A stretch of DNA of 42,080 nt from a virus. The notes below the pieces were generated by a model. The model did not search any database. It saw nothing but the letters and a program-made list of their open reading frames with translations, and was not told the origin of the DNA. This document shows, piece by piece, positions 32,601 to 40,784 of the stretch. The DNA is taken from IMG/VR virus record IMGVR_UViG_3300028394_000134, positions 1 to 42,080 of that record, one strand, 5' to 3'. The position numbers and the translations under genes are program-made. How positions within the stretch are numbered: position 1 is the stretch's first letter; every line of letters starts with the position of its first letter.

Positions 32601-35600
32601 TGGTCGTGAAAAAATATCAAGGGGTCTTCACTTCTACGCTTCAGAGGCCTTGAAGGATATTGGAGAGAACGCGGAGAAGCTCGGTATCGCAAAGAAATCA
32701 TCAAGCGATATTTTAGATGAGGCCATAAGGGTCACGCACGGCGTTGAAGTTCAAGAAGGCCCCGGTCTTTTTGGGGAGATGGCACCTGTTGTCAGAGAGA
32801 ACATCCAACCACCGACCGTGGAAACTGCACCCCCTCTCGCGGCGATAACCGTTACGGGGAGGAAGCGCGTCAAGCTTAACCCCGTTGACGGATTTATAGT
32901 TCGCGTCACGTTCTCGGATGGAACGGTGTCTGAGATACAAAGGATGGACACCTATACTACGATGGGTGTGCCGGGGTGGCATGACATTAACAAAACCAGT
33001 ACGCAATCTTCGTTTCTTGGAAATAATGAAGGGTTGGCGATACAAGAGCTTCTAAGAAAGAAGAACGCAGAGAAGTTTGCACCTCTCGACAACATGCAGC
33101 CTATTACTGCGGAGGACATTGTTCAGAAACCTGCGAAGGAGTACGACTGGAGCAAGGCCTTCGACGGTAGGGTTCCCGGCAGGATAGTTTACACAGGGGA
33201 AAACTCCGGTCTCATTCGTGGGTATTCCATAATGAGTGGAAGCCCTGTCTACATGGCCCTCAATAAGCGTGGTCAACACACCACGCATGATGTCGCCTCT
33301 TACACGGGGGCTCTTTTTTCAAAGAGCGAGCTTGATGCTTTACGCGAACAAAGAGAGCGTCTGATAGACGAGGCAAAAGCTCGGAACGACGCAAACCCAA
33401 ACGGTCCCTTCTCGTCCGGTGAAAGGGTAGTGGCCTCTGAAAACTTCCCGAAGGATCTCCTTGGGGTTGCGAAGGGTCTTTTGGATATGCTCGGGATTAA
33501 CTCCCGTGTGTACATCACCACTGTAGAGGACGCTGCAAACGGACGTTTTGATGGGCCGTTTGCAGCCATCGAGTCTGCGCAACTCGATCAACAGTCTTAC
33601 GGAACAACACGTAGGTTGAGCAATGGGGATCACTATATCGCCTTGCGCATTCGTCCACGGTCCTCTGCCAATCTTGAAACCTTGGCGCATGAGATAGGCC
33701 ACATCCTTGAGAAGGACGAGTGGAAGAACACTGACAGCGCCACCAAGAGCGCCGTGATGGCGGCATTTGACAACTGGTCCGTTAGCAACAAAGGGACATC
33801 TGCATCTCAACATATTGAAGCGTTGAGGCCGCATACGACAGGTCGTATGGATGCGATGGATGTTGCGCGTAGGGCTCCAAACATGAAGTCGGAGGAGCTT
33901 CGTCCGTACTGGAAGTCTTTCAATGAATGGTTCGCTGACCAAGTTGCTCGTTGGGCTACGTCTTCGGAGCGTCCCGTCTCTGTCGTTGAGAAGTTTTTTG
34001 CTCGTATCGGAGCTGCGTTGCGCGGGCTCTATTCCTCTGTATCTGGAAGGAAGTATCTGCCCACGGACGCCATGAAGGCGTTTCTTGATGCTCGTGGTCC
34101 TTCCAACATATCGGAGGTCGTGGCGCAGGATCAGCAGTCCGACTTCTTCAGTGGTGCATCCAGCAGCATGGCATCTGCGTCTGGATCAGGCTCTATCTCC
34201 GCACAGAACGCTGCGCTTACAAGTGCCGTAAACGGAAACCCGCAGGGGATAGTCAATCTCCCCGGCGGCCCGACCGCTCAACTAAACTCCGAGAGGTGGT
34301 CGAAGATCACAGGCTCGGTGCGCGAGTTCTTCGACACATGGTACACGGTGGATAAGTTTCCGATCCTGTCAGAGTTCAGAAACCTTCTGTTCGGCAAGAT
34401 TGGCATGTCTACGCAGAAGGCGAAGGATCTTTCGGGAATCATCTCAAAGGGAACCCAAGAGGTTCAGGCGCAGACGTATGCCTACCTCACCACACCCAAC
34501 GCTGATCCATCGTCAATCACTGACGAGAAGGTTCGTGCCGCTGCGGTGGAGGTGAAGAAGGAGATCAACCGTACCGCGAAGGAGATGGTGGATAACGGCT
34601 ATCTTACCGCCGATAGCCTAGCCAAATACTACGATCAGTACCTCCCCCGTATGTACCTCTATTACGAAATGACAGGTCGTGGGATTAAGACGAGCAACAT
34701 GGGCATTAGCCCCCGCGAGTATCTGAAACTTCGTAACGAGGATTTCTCGCCCGAAGAGCGTCAGCTTATGGGTGAGATCAAGAACCCCGCCTTCCTTTCG
34801 TATGTCGCTCTGTCACGTCCTCAAAAGGACATGGCTATGGCGGACTACTTTGATAACATTGTGCAACAGACGGGCGTAAAGTGGATTGCGGACAACAGCC
34901 TTGTTGATTATCGCGGCCATAAGGTCACTCCGTACTGGCTTGCCAATGAAGCAAAAACTCTTCGTAGTTTGGCCGAGCTGACAGAAAAAACAGATCCTGC
35001 CGGTGCGCAGATGATGGTTGATCGTGCCAACGAAATGCGGGATGTTGCTGACCGCGCCATTGGAAGTCAGTCAGAGATCCTTCCTGAAAACTACAAGCGT
35101 CTTCCGGACAGCCATCGCTACGGTGCGCTGCGCGGGGCTGTGATCCAGAAGGGTATCTACGACGACATCATCGGAACCTTTGTTGCTATCCCTGTCAGCG
35201 AGAAACCCTTCATGCAGGCTTTGCTTGGGGACGAGCGAAGCACCATCGTCAAGGCAAACCAGCTCTGGAAGATGATGAAGGTCACGCTCAACGTGCCTTC
35301 GCAGATCCGCAACATGGTGTCGAACGCCATCGCGTTGAACGTCTTCGGCGGCGTCCCATTCTACCGGATCGCTCCGCTCCTTCTTCGTGCTTCCAAGGAA
35401 GTGTCGGAGAACGGTACGTTCTGGCAGGAGGCGCAGAAGTACGGCATCACTGGCGGAACCATGTCGTCCGCTGAGTTGATCCAGATGCGCTCCACCCTTG
35501 AGTCGTACCTTCGCAAGGGCGGCGGAAAAGATATGATGGGGGCCTTCGCCGCCATGCGTATCGCTGCTGGCAATGTTATCGGTGCAGCCTCCGACATCTA

Positions 35601-36639
35601 CCAGAAGACGGAAGTCCTGTTCAAAATGGTGCAGTTCATCCATGAGCGGGAGAAGGGATCTACGCCGTCGCAGGCTGTTGATGCTGCGAACGATGCGCTG
35701 TTCGATTACACGAAGGTAAACCCGAACATCCGCTTCCTGCGTAACTCACCCATCGGTCTGCCCTTCGTTACCTACTACTACAAGGTGCTGCCGAAGCTGG
35801 TGGAGACGGCCTACAAGCACCCGACTCGGTTTGCTCCGTATGTCGCGCTGGCGTTGTCTATCCCCTACCTCACGATGTCCGTCCTCGACATCGACTCGGA
35901 CGACTACGAGTCGCTTCGCAAGAGCCTGCCCGAGTACATCCGGAACAAGGGATCCCTGTTCATCATGCCTTGGAAGGACGAGAAGGGACGCTGGCAGTAC
36001 TTTGATCTCGCCCCCTTCTTCCCGTGGGCGGCGTTTACCGATCCGATCATACAGGCGACCCTTCGTCAGGATCCCAAGGGGGGTGCGGCGGAAGCAGCAA
36101 AACTCATCACCCCGTCAGGTCCCATCGTCACGGTGCTTGCGGCAATCGCAACAGGACGGGATCCGTTCACCGACAAGGAAATCTTGGACCCTCGCCAGAC
36201 CCCCGAGAACAAGGCGCTTGCGCTCATGTCCTACGTCTGGAACCAGACGCTGCCCTCGATGCTGGCGATTGATCTCGTCAATCCGCAGAACGCCTCGGGT
36301 GCAATCCCCCGCCTGTACAACGACGCCTTCGGAGACGGGACGGGTCTCGACAAGCGTGGTCAGCCAAAGCCTGAGTTTCTGGCAAACGCCGCCCGCTTGT
36401 TTGGTGCGAACATCAGCCCGCTGGATCCTGTCACCCAGCGCGCCCTGAACATCAACCACATGCTCGCCCAGATCCGCGCCTCCGAAAGCCTGCGGGCACA
36501 GGTTGCAAAGGATCAAAGCCTAGTCCCCAACAAGCGTATGCAGGAGATCAACTCCCTGAACGAGAAGATCAAGAGCGACTACAAGAAGCTACAGGAGTAC
36601 GCGCAGGAAACTGCCCGTGCCACCAGCCTCAAGAAGTAA
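29659..36639 (+). CDS. giant polyvalent protein: DdrB/ParB-like domain, HEIGH metallopeptidase, LPD38-like region
   Basis: 2326 residues with an AAGGAAA ribosome site. Visible parts: 1-30, DAPDGMTYQLEAPDGTPPEL; about 145-190, a Gly/Ala hydrophobic segment able to insert in membrane; 340-475, a Pro/Ala linker; 475-560, a charged helical domain; about 680-840, a DdrB/ParB-superfamily domain with NENGHVESGNGRIMVLRTVY (G739-N-G-R742), NPVLVQRRT and FTEEQNDEDKLSRGATEIAI; about 1290-1440, a zincin with H1344-E-I-G-H1348 and a later FNEWFADQVARWA in which E1423 is a likely third ligand; from about 1860, helices with MKVTLNVPSQIRNMVSNAIA resembling LPD38. This domain mix defines the polyvalent proteins described by Iyer and colleagues, delivered with phage or plasmid DNA. 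No helicase or methylase domain was seen. It likely acts early in the host. Confidence 0.8.
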   Translation: MAIYAVDAPDGMTYQLEAPDGTPPELVSLKFQRDVYPGILRKKNKPAPPEEKQSSLRQVADVPLQVGKGAVSGVRMISDAFGAGSDTSNTIRGVEDYLGGLLSAKSQKNAQEISRIMNDAKDKGVWDQVVAAVRAIGTAPVDLVSNALGTSAPAIIAGLLAPEAAIGAAVAAGVGAVIGAGSIKGSIYDEVKQELAGKLPPEEVEKRAQLAQQYNGENLDQILLGAGFGTLDAVTGANRILTNVARKTAGKTAIMGGEKEAGKSLLKRTALGAAEEAPLEALQGGQEQLAQNLAIQREGIDRPTWQGVAGQMALEGGAGALAGSVTSGAFGKRPEPIIPPTGTSTAPPPPNAAAGAVVPPAPPPVPGLPSTGGPLATSGSVAQTLAQPPAAVVGNPIAAKQFAQAVQAQQLAAQAGATSSAPQAGPTPIVVPQPKDLFSTSATPIAPAPTQVAPAAPASAPLAPTTLALPQGLAGAKLRYDKTPLVFENDTDKAIYIVQGKNKSKAHEEYRRWLLGQGFTDATIQREGNRVKNRIDSLMRRAPGASTITVPQMRPLGLVFTGQAPSVQPPVASPVAAPAPPAQGQQQAPEILQLIEALKAQKPSVSSAPVVAPPTTAPVVSPALSEQEVLAPQENILVKPPTPFNPTPEVHKTKTLMTRMKAVPKIDVAPMVVELSDVVSSEVPGYEDALQPRDRDQKASDAWIAETAYTDFNPERLIFDPSADRGAPIVNENGHVESGNGRIMVLRTVYGKKDQAFADAYKQELVKNGFDISGMKNPVLVQRRTTPLSKDQVTDFTEEQNDEDKLSRGATEIAISDSRKITLEMLDAIPPGRDYTHPDFLAKMLGKFSKDNRGRLLDKDGNISKEGLQRIRNAVFAKAYGDPETIRRMSEVQDDNIKSITNALLDNAAIFAKLRVEMNKGNISKEFSFEPLLDAINRISEMRSENIKLENYLSQRDAFDTIPPMTEKFMRLFFSEKSRALGREKISRGLHFYASEALKDIGENAEKLGIAKKSSSDILDEAIRVTHGVEVQEGPGLFGEMAPVVRENIQPPTVETAPPLAAITVTGRKRVKLNPVDGFIVRVTFSDGTVSEIQRMDTYTTMGVPGWHDINKTSTQSSFLGNNEGLAIQELLRKKNAEKFAPLDNMQPITAEDIVQKPAKEYDWSKAFDGRVPGRIVYTGENSGLIRGYSIMSGSPVYMALNKRGQHTTHDVASYTGALFSKSELDALREQRERLIDEAKARNDANPNGPFSSGERVVASENFPKDLLGVAKGLLDMLGINSRVYITTVEDAANGRFDGPFAAIESAQLDQQSYGTTRRLSNGDHYIALRIRPRSSANLETLAHEIGHILEKDEWKNTDSATKSAVMAAFDNWSVSNKGTSASQHIEALRPHTTGRMDAMDVARRAPNMKSEELRPYWKSFNEWFADQVARWATSSERPVSVVEKFFARIGAALRGLYSSVSGRKYLPTDAMKAFLDARGPSNISEVVAQDQQSDFFSGASSSMASASGSGSISAQNAALTSAVNGNPQGIVNLPGGPTAQLNSERWSKITGSVREFFDTWYTVDKFPILSEFRNLLFGKIGMSTQKAKDLSGIISKGTQEVQAQTYAYLTTPNADPSSITDEKVRAAAVEVKKEINRTAKEMVDNGYLTADSLAKYYDQYLPRMYLYYEMTGRGIKTSNMGISPREYLKLRNEDFSPEERQLMGEIKNPAFLSYVALSRPQKDMAMADYFDNIVQQTGVKWIADNSLVDYRGHKVTPYWLANEAKTLRSLAELTEKTDPAGAQMMVDRANEMRDVADRAIGSQSEILPENYKRLPDSHRYGALRGAVIQKGIYDDIIGTFVAIPVSEKPFMQALLGDERSTIVKANQLWKMMKVTLNVPSQIRNMVSNAIALNVFGGVPFYRIAPLLLRASKEVSENGTFWQEAQKYGITGGTMSSAELIQMRSTLESYLRKGGGKDMMGAFAAMRIAAGNVIGAASDIYQKTEVLFKMVQFIHEREKGSTPSQAVDAANDALFDYTKVNPNIRFLRNSPIGLPFVTYYYKVLPKLVETAYKHPTRFAPYVALALSIPYLTMSVLDIDSDDYESLRKSLPEYIRNKGSLFIMPWKDEKGRWQYFDLAPFFPWAAFTDPIIQATLRQDPKGGAAEAAKLITPSGPIVTVLAAIATGRDPFTDKEILDPRQTPENKALALMSYVWNQTLPSMLAIDLVNPQNASGAIPRLYNDAFGDGTGLDKRGQPKPEFLANAARLFGANISPLDPVTQRALNINHMLAQIRASESLRAQVAKDQSLVPNKRMQEINSLNEKIKSDYKKLQEYAQETARATSLKK

Positions 36640-36640
36640 C

Positions 36641-38092
36641 TCAGATCAGCCACTCCTTGTAGCCCTCCGACAAGACCTCGCTCGCGATGTTGATCTTGTT
36701 CCGGAGGGCTTTGAGGATCTTCTCCTCGACCGTGCCTTCCGTCACCAGATCAATGTAGGTCACGTTGTTCTTCTGGCCGATCCGGTGGGCACGGTCCTCG
36801 GACTGAATGCGAACCTCCAAATCGAAGCTGTTCGTGTAGTACACGACCGTCGAGGCCTCAGTTAGCGTCAGCCCATACCCGCCAGTGCGGGACTGACCCA
36901 CAAAGAACCGTAATGGCGATTTCGGTTCCTGAAAATCTGTCACGATCTTCTGTCGGTCCTCGGCCCCGGTGCTTCCGGCATAGACGGCCACGGACCCCGG
37001 ACCATACTCCTTCGCCAACGCAGCTTGGATGTTGTTCAGATCCTGAACAAAAACCGCCCAAATGATTACCTTCCCGGAGGTTTCCTCCAGAAGCGCCATC
37101 AACTCGTCAAGCTTGTTGGTGGGGAACTTCTCCACCGACCCGTCATCCGTCTTCACAAACCCCGAGCAAATCTGTTGCAGGCGTAGGATCTGCGTCAGTA
37201 CGTTCTGCGCTGTCACCATGTCCCCCTGTTCCAAGAAGGTCACGGCGTTGTCCTTCATCTGTTTGTAAGCCCGTGCCTGCCACTCGTTCATCTCGACCGA
37301 CCGCTTTACGTAGACCTTCTCAGGGAGATCGAGGCAGTCCTTCTTCAGGATGCGATACGAGAAGCCGTCCAGCTTGCTCGATAACTCGTCGAGGTTCTGA
37401 TAGCCGACAACCTGATTGAAGCTGTGCGACCCAAGGTTGCGCCTGACGATCCTCGCATATCTGTTTTGGAACGAGAAGAATGACCGATGGCCGAGGTGCC
37501 AAGGCCCCAAGAAGGTACACTGGCTATAGAGATCCATCGGGGATTGCGTGATCGGGGATCCCGTCATGATGCGGCGGAACGCTGCGTGACCGCCGACCTT
37601 CATGATGTTCTTGGTGCGCTTGGCCTTGATGTTCTTGATCGTCGTGCTTTCGTCCACAGCCACCATGCACTTGCAGGACTTCACAAACTTCAGGGCGTAC
37701 TCGGTCCCCTTGTCCGTGGACAGTGCTTCGATGTTCATAACCACAATGCGCAGGCGCTCGCTTGGCTTGAGGGCCGCGTCCAACGGACCACGGGCCTTCT
37801 TCGTCATCGACGGGGACCATCCGACAATATCTGTGGTCTCTAAGATAACGTCTGGCATGTGCTTGGTGATCTCAAGCCGCTCCCAATTCTTGTAGACCCC
37901 CTTGGGTGCGATGATGAGCGCCCCGTTCAGTTGTTTCTTGGCGTACAAGAAGCCTATGGTGTCGATCAGGATCTTCGATTTGCCCGTACCCATCTCGCAG
38001 AACAGGGCGTAGTCAACCTTGTTGAGGGACTTTTTTAGGGCTTCAACCTGATGCTCAAAGGGCTTAAGTTTGAAGGCGTAGCTTTCTGACAT
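36641..38092 (-). CDS. SNF2-type DEAD/H helicase
   Basis: The only minus-strand gene. 483 residues from the ATG at 38092, which has GGAGAACA upstream; an alternative ATG at 38125 adds 11 residues without a good ribosome site. Motifs in order: Q-like FEHQ (12-15), Walker A EMGTGKS (33-39), Ia IIAPKGVY (60-67), II VDEST (146-150), III TGSPI (177-181), later RTGGYGLTLTEASTVVYY, and VI RIQSEDRAHRIGQ (428-440). SNF2 ATPases translocate on duplex DNA; phage members are found in replication or recombination modules. Its stop lies one base from the stop of the giant gene, with no room for a terminator. Confidence 0.92.
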   Translation of the reverse strand: MSESYAFKLKPFEHQVEALKKSLNKVDYALFCEMGTGKSKILIDTIGFLYAKKQLNGALIIAPKGVYKNWERLEITKHMPDVILETTDIVGWSPSMTKKARGPLDAALKPSERLRIVVMNIEALSTDKGTEYALKFVKSCKCMVAVDESTTIKNIKAKRTKNIMKVGGHAAFRRIMTGSPITQSPMDLYSQCTFLGPWHLGHRSFFSFQNRYARIVRRNLGSHSFNQVVGYQNLDELSSKLDGFSYRILKKDCLDLPEKVYVKRSVEMNEWQARAYKQMKDNAVTFLEQGDMVTAQNVLTQILRLQQICSGFVKTDDGSVEKFPTNKLDELMALLEETSGKVIIWAVFVQDLNNIQAALAKEYGPGSVAVYAGSTGAEDRQKIVTDFQEPKSPLRFFVGQSRTGGYGLTLTEASTVVYYTNSFDLEVRIQSEDRAHRIGQKNNVTYIDLVTEGTVEEKILKALRNKINIASEVLSEGYKEWLI

Positions 38093-38149
38093 CGAACTGT
38101 TCTCCGTTCCAATCCGTATTAACATAATCTTTATTTTATATCAACACGG

Positions 38150-38178
38150 TTGACACTGCCCGAATCAGTGGGTAGGTT
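38150..38178 (+). promoter_or_regulatory. candidate plus-strand promoter of the replication block
   Basis: A perfect -35 box TTGACA (38150-38155) is followed 17 bases later by TAGGTT (38173-38178), a three-of-six match to TATAAT. It lies in the 121-base divergent region between the minus-strand helicase and the gene at 38214, exactly where outward promoters are needed. On the opposite strand a TATAAA box (within 38130-38142) near the alternative helicase start could serve the helicase. The spacing is ideal, the -10 is weak. Confidence 0.4.
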
Positions 38179-38213
38179 GAGAACCAGAATAGGAATGGAG
38201 GCACCAGAAAGAA

Positions 38214-38990
38214 ATGTTCTCTTGGATCCGAAAGAAGAAGGTTGTCATTCGTTGTTTCACAACGATACCGGCCCTTCCAGAGATGTTTCCCATAAGCCGG
38301 TTGTCGAAGGTAACGCCTACTTGGTGGCGTGAGACGCCCGCTTATGGGCCGGAGCATGTCACGGACAAGGATGGGAAGAAGCGTCACAGTTTTCAACCGG
38401 CCAAGATGGCTCGGACAATCAAGCACTGTTATGCTCTTCAAAAGCTTTGGGAGCGGGGGATCTGCGTTCCGGCGTGGAGCGAGTTGACCATCAACACGAT
38501 GCAGGATGGGAAGTCGCACGGCGTTTCTCCGACAGAGAAGAAGTCTGGTAGCCAGCATTCTCCTGTCCAGTATCCGGGGATGGTATCTCCGGAGTGGATC
38601 AACTGGAAGGCGCATTCCCCTTGGCTGATCTACACCGAGAGGTATGTCCAGTTCTACGTGACGGATGCGTTCTACCACAACAAGTCGCATAACTGGATGA
38701 CGATGCCGGGGGTGATCGAGTTTTACCACCAGCACCATTCGAACGTGAACATGATGTTCAGGGCACCCGCCCAAGGAACAATGGTTAAGTATGATTTTCC
38801 CGCAGGGGAAATGCTTTGCTACCTGATCCCCATGTTTGATGAGGAATACGAGATTATCTGCGAGACGGTTTCGCAGAGCGAGTATGATAAGCTTGAGTGG
38901 GCCAAGAAGTTTTCTTTCCGCCCAGCCAAGTTTACAAGGGACCAAGAGATTGGTGGATGTCCCATCCATAAAGGGAAGATAGAACTGTAA
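38214..38990 (+). CDS. conserved phage protein, function unknown
   Basis: 258 residues, first gene of the rightward replication block. GGAGG lies 12 bases before the ATG, a little far. The N-terminus is basic (FSWIRKKKVVIRCF), the centre has WINWKAHSPWLIYTERYVQF and NWMTMPGVIEFYHQHHSNVN, then MVKYDFPAGEMLCYLIPMFD. The pattern of a strand-rich NWK..SPW....G...F.....P.G....Y..P region resembles a cupin-like phage family of unknown role found in T4-like and other phages. I do not assign a function. Two late cysteines and several His are present but no clear metal site. Confidence 0.65.
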   Translation: MFSWIRKKKVVIRCFTTIPALPEMFPISRLSKVTPTWWRETPAYGPEHVTDKDGKKRHSFQPAKMARTIKHCYALQKLWERGICVPAWSELTINTMQDGKSHGVSPTEKKSGSQHSPVQYPGMVSPEWINWKAHSPWLIYTERYVQFYVTDAFYHNKSHNWMTMPGVIEFYHQHHSNVNMMFRAPAQGTMVKYDFPAGEMLCYLIPMFDEEYEIICETVSQSEYDKLEWAKKFSFRPAKFTRDQEIGGCPIHKGKIEL

Positions 38991-39005
38991 CGGGAGAACT
39001 CCAGA

Positions 39006-39323
39006 ATGACAGTGTACGTGACTCAGGAACTGAAAGGTCGCGATTTGTCTGGAGCCCTATCCTTCGGAGAACTGGAGGTGTTGGTTCGAGCAAACGTGGC
39101 GGTAACAGATGAAAGCGTGGATGACATAATAGAGAACATGTATGACGCGCTTGGGGATTTCAAAACAAAGGAAGACTATCTTCTTTTATCGGGTGATCCT
39201 GTAATCATCGGGATCGCTTTCATGGTTCTGTCCTATTACAGCTTCTCCGACGAAGGTCCGTTTAGGGTTTTGCGGTGGGATAGGATTGAAGAACGGTACG
39301 TGTCGATGACGATTAGCGGCTGA
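39006..39323 (+). CDS. hypothetical protein
   Basis: 105 residues with CGGGAGAA ahead of the ATG. An acidic protein with a mixed fold (VYVTQELKGRDLSGALSFGE, DDIIENMYDALGDF, PVIIGIAFMVLSYYSFSDEG, FRVLRWDRIEERYVSM). The last part reads like a small strand pair. No family was recognised. It lies between the 258- and 183-residue genes in a co-directional group and is probably expressed early. Confidence 0.6.
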   Translation: MTVYVTQELKGRDLSGALSFGELEVLVRANVAVTDESVDDIIENMYDALGDFKTKEDYLLLSGDPVIIGIAFMVLSYYSFSDEGPFRVLRWDRIEERYVSMTISG

Positions 39324-39336
39324 GAAAGGAAACAGC

Positions 39337-39888
39337 ATGGCATACAACTTCGAAGACGTTGCGATGAGCCTACAGGAGGTGGACGAGAAGGGTCTGTCTC
39401 GGGTGTCCTCGCTTGTTAAACAACAGATCGCCCTAGAAAGCCGGGTTGAGGATCTGGAAGCCGAACTTAAGGCGACCAAGGCCCAGCTTACCAGCATCTC
39501 CGACGACCTTCTTCCTGCCGCTCTGTCCGAGCATGGCTTGAAGACGTTGAAGATGGCGGACGGCAGCGAGGTTTCTGTCACCAAGAACTACGGCGCGTCC
39601 ATCCCCAAGGACAAGACCGCCGAGGCGTTCGAGTGGTTGCAGAAGAACGACTTTGCTGACATCATCAAAAACCAAATCAGTGCGTCATTTGGTCGCAACG
39701 AATCTAACCGTGCGAACGATCTGTTCGGGCGGCTTGAGAATGAAGGCTACACGCCTTCGCAAAAGCAGTGGGTTGAGCCAATGACGCTCAAGGCTTTTGT
39801 CAAAGAGCAGGTCGAGTCTGGAAGAGAAATTCCTTCCGACCTGTTTGGTATCTTCATTGGCGAGAAAGCAAAGATCCGGAGAAAGTAA
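39337..39888 (+). CDS. replication-region protein with coiled coil, function unknown
   Basis: 183 residues with GAAAGGAAA before the ATG. Residues 25-60 form a coiled coil (SRVEDLEAELKATKAQLTSI). The C-terminal region has GSEVSVTKNYGASIPKDKTA, FEWLQKNDFADIIKNQIS and PMTLKAFVKEQVESGREIPS. I recall a similar protein upstream of the SSB-like gene in related phages, always in this order, suggesting a role in replication or recombination. The next gene follows directly after its TAA. Confidence 0.65.
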   Translation: MAYNFEDVAMSLQEVDEKGLSRVSSLVKQQIALESRVEDLEAELKATKAQLTSISDDLLPAALSEHGLKTLKMADGSEVSVTKNYGASIPKDKTAEAFEWLQKNDFADIIKNQISASFGRNESNRANDLFGRLENEGYTPSQKQWVEPMTLKAFVKEQVESGREIPSDLFGIFIGEKAKIRRK

Positions 39889-40704
39889 ATGGCAAACGCA
39901 GTTGCAAAGAAAGACACGGCGACTTCAGTGGTAGCCTTTGAAGGCTTCGAGCAGTACGCCAACGCAGGCATGGAGGATGTGCGTACAGAGGACCTTTCGG
40001 TTCCTTTCCTGCGCATCCTTGCGCAGCTCTCCCCTCAGGTGAACAAGAGGGACGGGGCCTACGTGGAAGGTGCCGAGGCTGGCATGATCTACAACACGGT
40101 AGCGAACGAGGCGTACAACGGGGAAGACGGTATCTTGGTCGTTCCCTGCTACTACAGCCGTCGCTACGTCGAGTGGAAGCCTCGTGAGAAGGGCGGCGGG
40201 TACGTGAACAGCTACGACGCCGAGGATCCCATCGTAAAGAGGGCTCACCGGGATGATCGTGGTAACGACGTTCTTCCAAACGGAAACCTCCTGACGAACA
40301 CGGCACAGTTCTTCGTGTTGCTTCTGCATCCGGAGAATGGTCCGCAGCGGTGCCTGCTTACGATGACAAGCACCCAACTGAAGAAGGCTCGCAAGTGGCT
40401 GACACAGATGCAGTCGCTACAGGCGAAGGGTAAAAATGGGATGTACACACTTCCCATGATGTCTCAGAAGTACGTGATCCGTACTGTTGAGGAGCGTAAC
40501 GACAAAGGCTCGTGGTTCGGCTGGGAAGTCTCGCGTAGCGGGCCGCTGAACATGGATGTCGAGAGTGATCTGTTTGAATTGGGTCTTGCGTTCGCCAAGT
40601 CTGTCAAGGCTGGCGAAGTTAAGGTCAAGGAAGAAATGGGGACCGAAGAGTCTGAGCGTGGTCCCCGCTCTAGTCGAGAAGTTGATGACTCTGTTCCCTT
40701 CTAA
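39889..40704 (+). CDS. SSB-like single-stranded DNA-binding protein
   Basis: 271 residues, start immediately after the preceding TAA. Two features point to ssDNA binding: the position just before a primase, and an acidic C-terminal tail ending in DDSVPF, close to the DDDIPF tip by which bacterial SSB recruits partners. The body has strand-rich segments (GEDGILVVPCYYSRRYVEWK, NTAQFFVLLLHPENG, YTLPMMSQKYVIRTVEERND) that could form an OB-type fold, with EDLSVPFLRILAQLSPQVNK at the start. This is a phage-specific family, not a close relative of Ssb. The functional call is inference from tail and context. Confidence 0.65.
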   Translation: MANAVAKKDTATSVVAFEGFEQYANAGMEDVRTEDLSVPFLRILAQLSPQVNKRDGAYVEGAEAGMIYNTVANEAYNGEDGILVVPCYYSRRYVEWKPREKGGGYVNSYDAEDPIVKRAHRDDRGNDVLPNGNLLTNTAQFFVLLLHPENGPQRCLLTMTSTQLKKARKWLTQMQSLQAKGKNGMYTLPMMSQKYVIRTVEERNDKGSWFGWEVSRSGPLNMDVESDLFELGLAFAKSVKAGEVKVKEEMGTEESERGPRSSREVDDSVPF

Positions 40705-40730
40705 CGAGGTTACGTAGTCACTCAATGTGG

Positions 40731-40761
40731 GGGGCGTACCGTCCTAAAAACGGTGCGTCCC
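40731..40761 (+). promoter_or_regulatory. long hairpin between SSB-like and primase genes
   Basis: GGGGCGTACCGT (40731-40742) can pair with ACGGTGCGTCCC (40750-40761) over 12 positions, ten Watson-Crick and two G:T wobbles, around a seven-base loop CCTAAAA. It fills much of the 80-base spacer, 24 bases upstream of the primase ATG. There is no T-tract after it, so a simple intrinsic terminator is unlikely. It could be an attenuator, a processing or mRNA-stability element, or part of a replication origin. Confidence 0.5.
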
Positions 40762-40784
40762 TTCCTCTCGATGGAGCCTTAGAA

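Noticed and set aside
38195-38332. Overlapping 45-codon frame starting ATG 38195
   Set aside because: It is in another frame over the start of the 258-residue gene and has no recognisable features; the longer frame reads like a normal phage protein.
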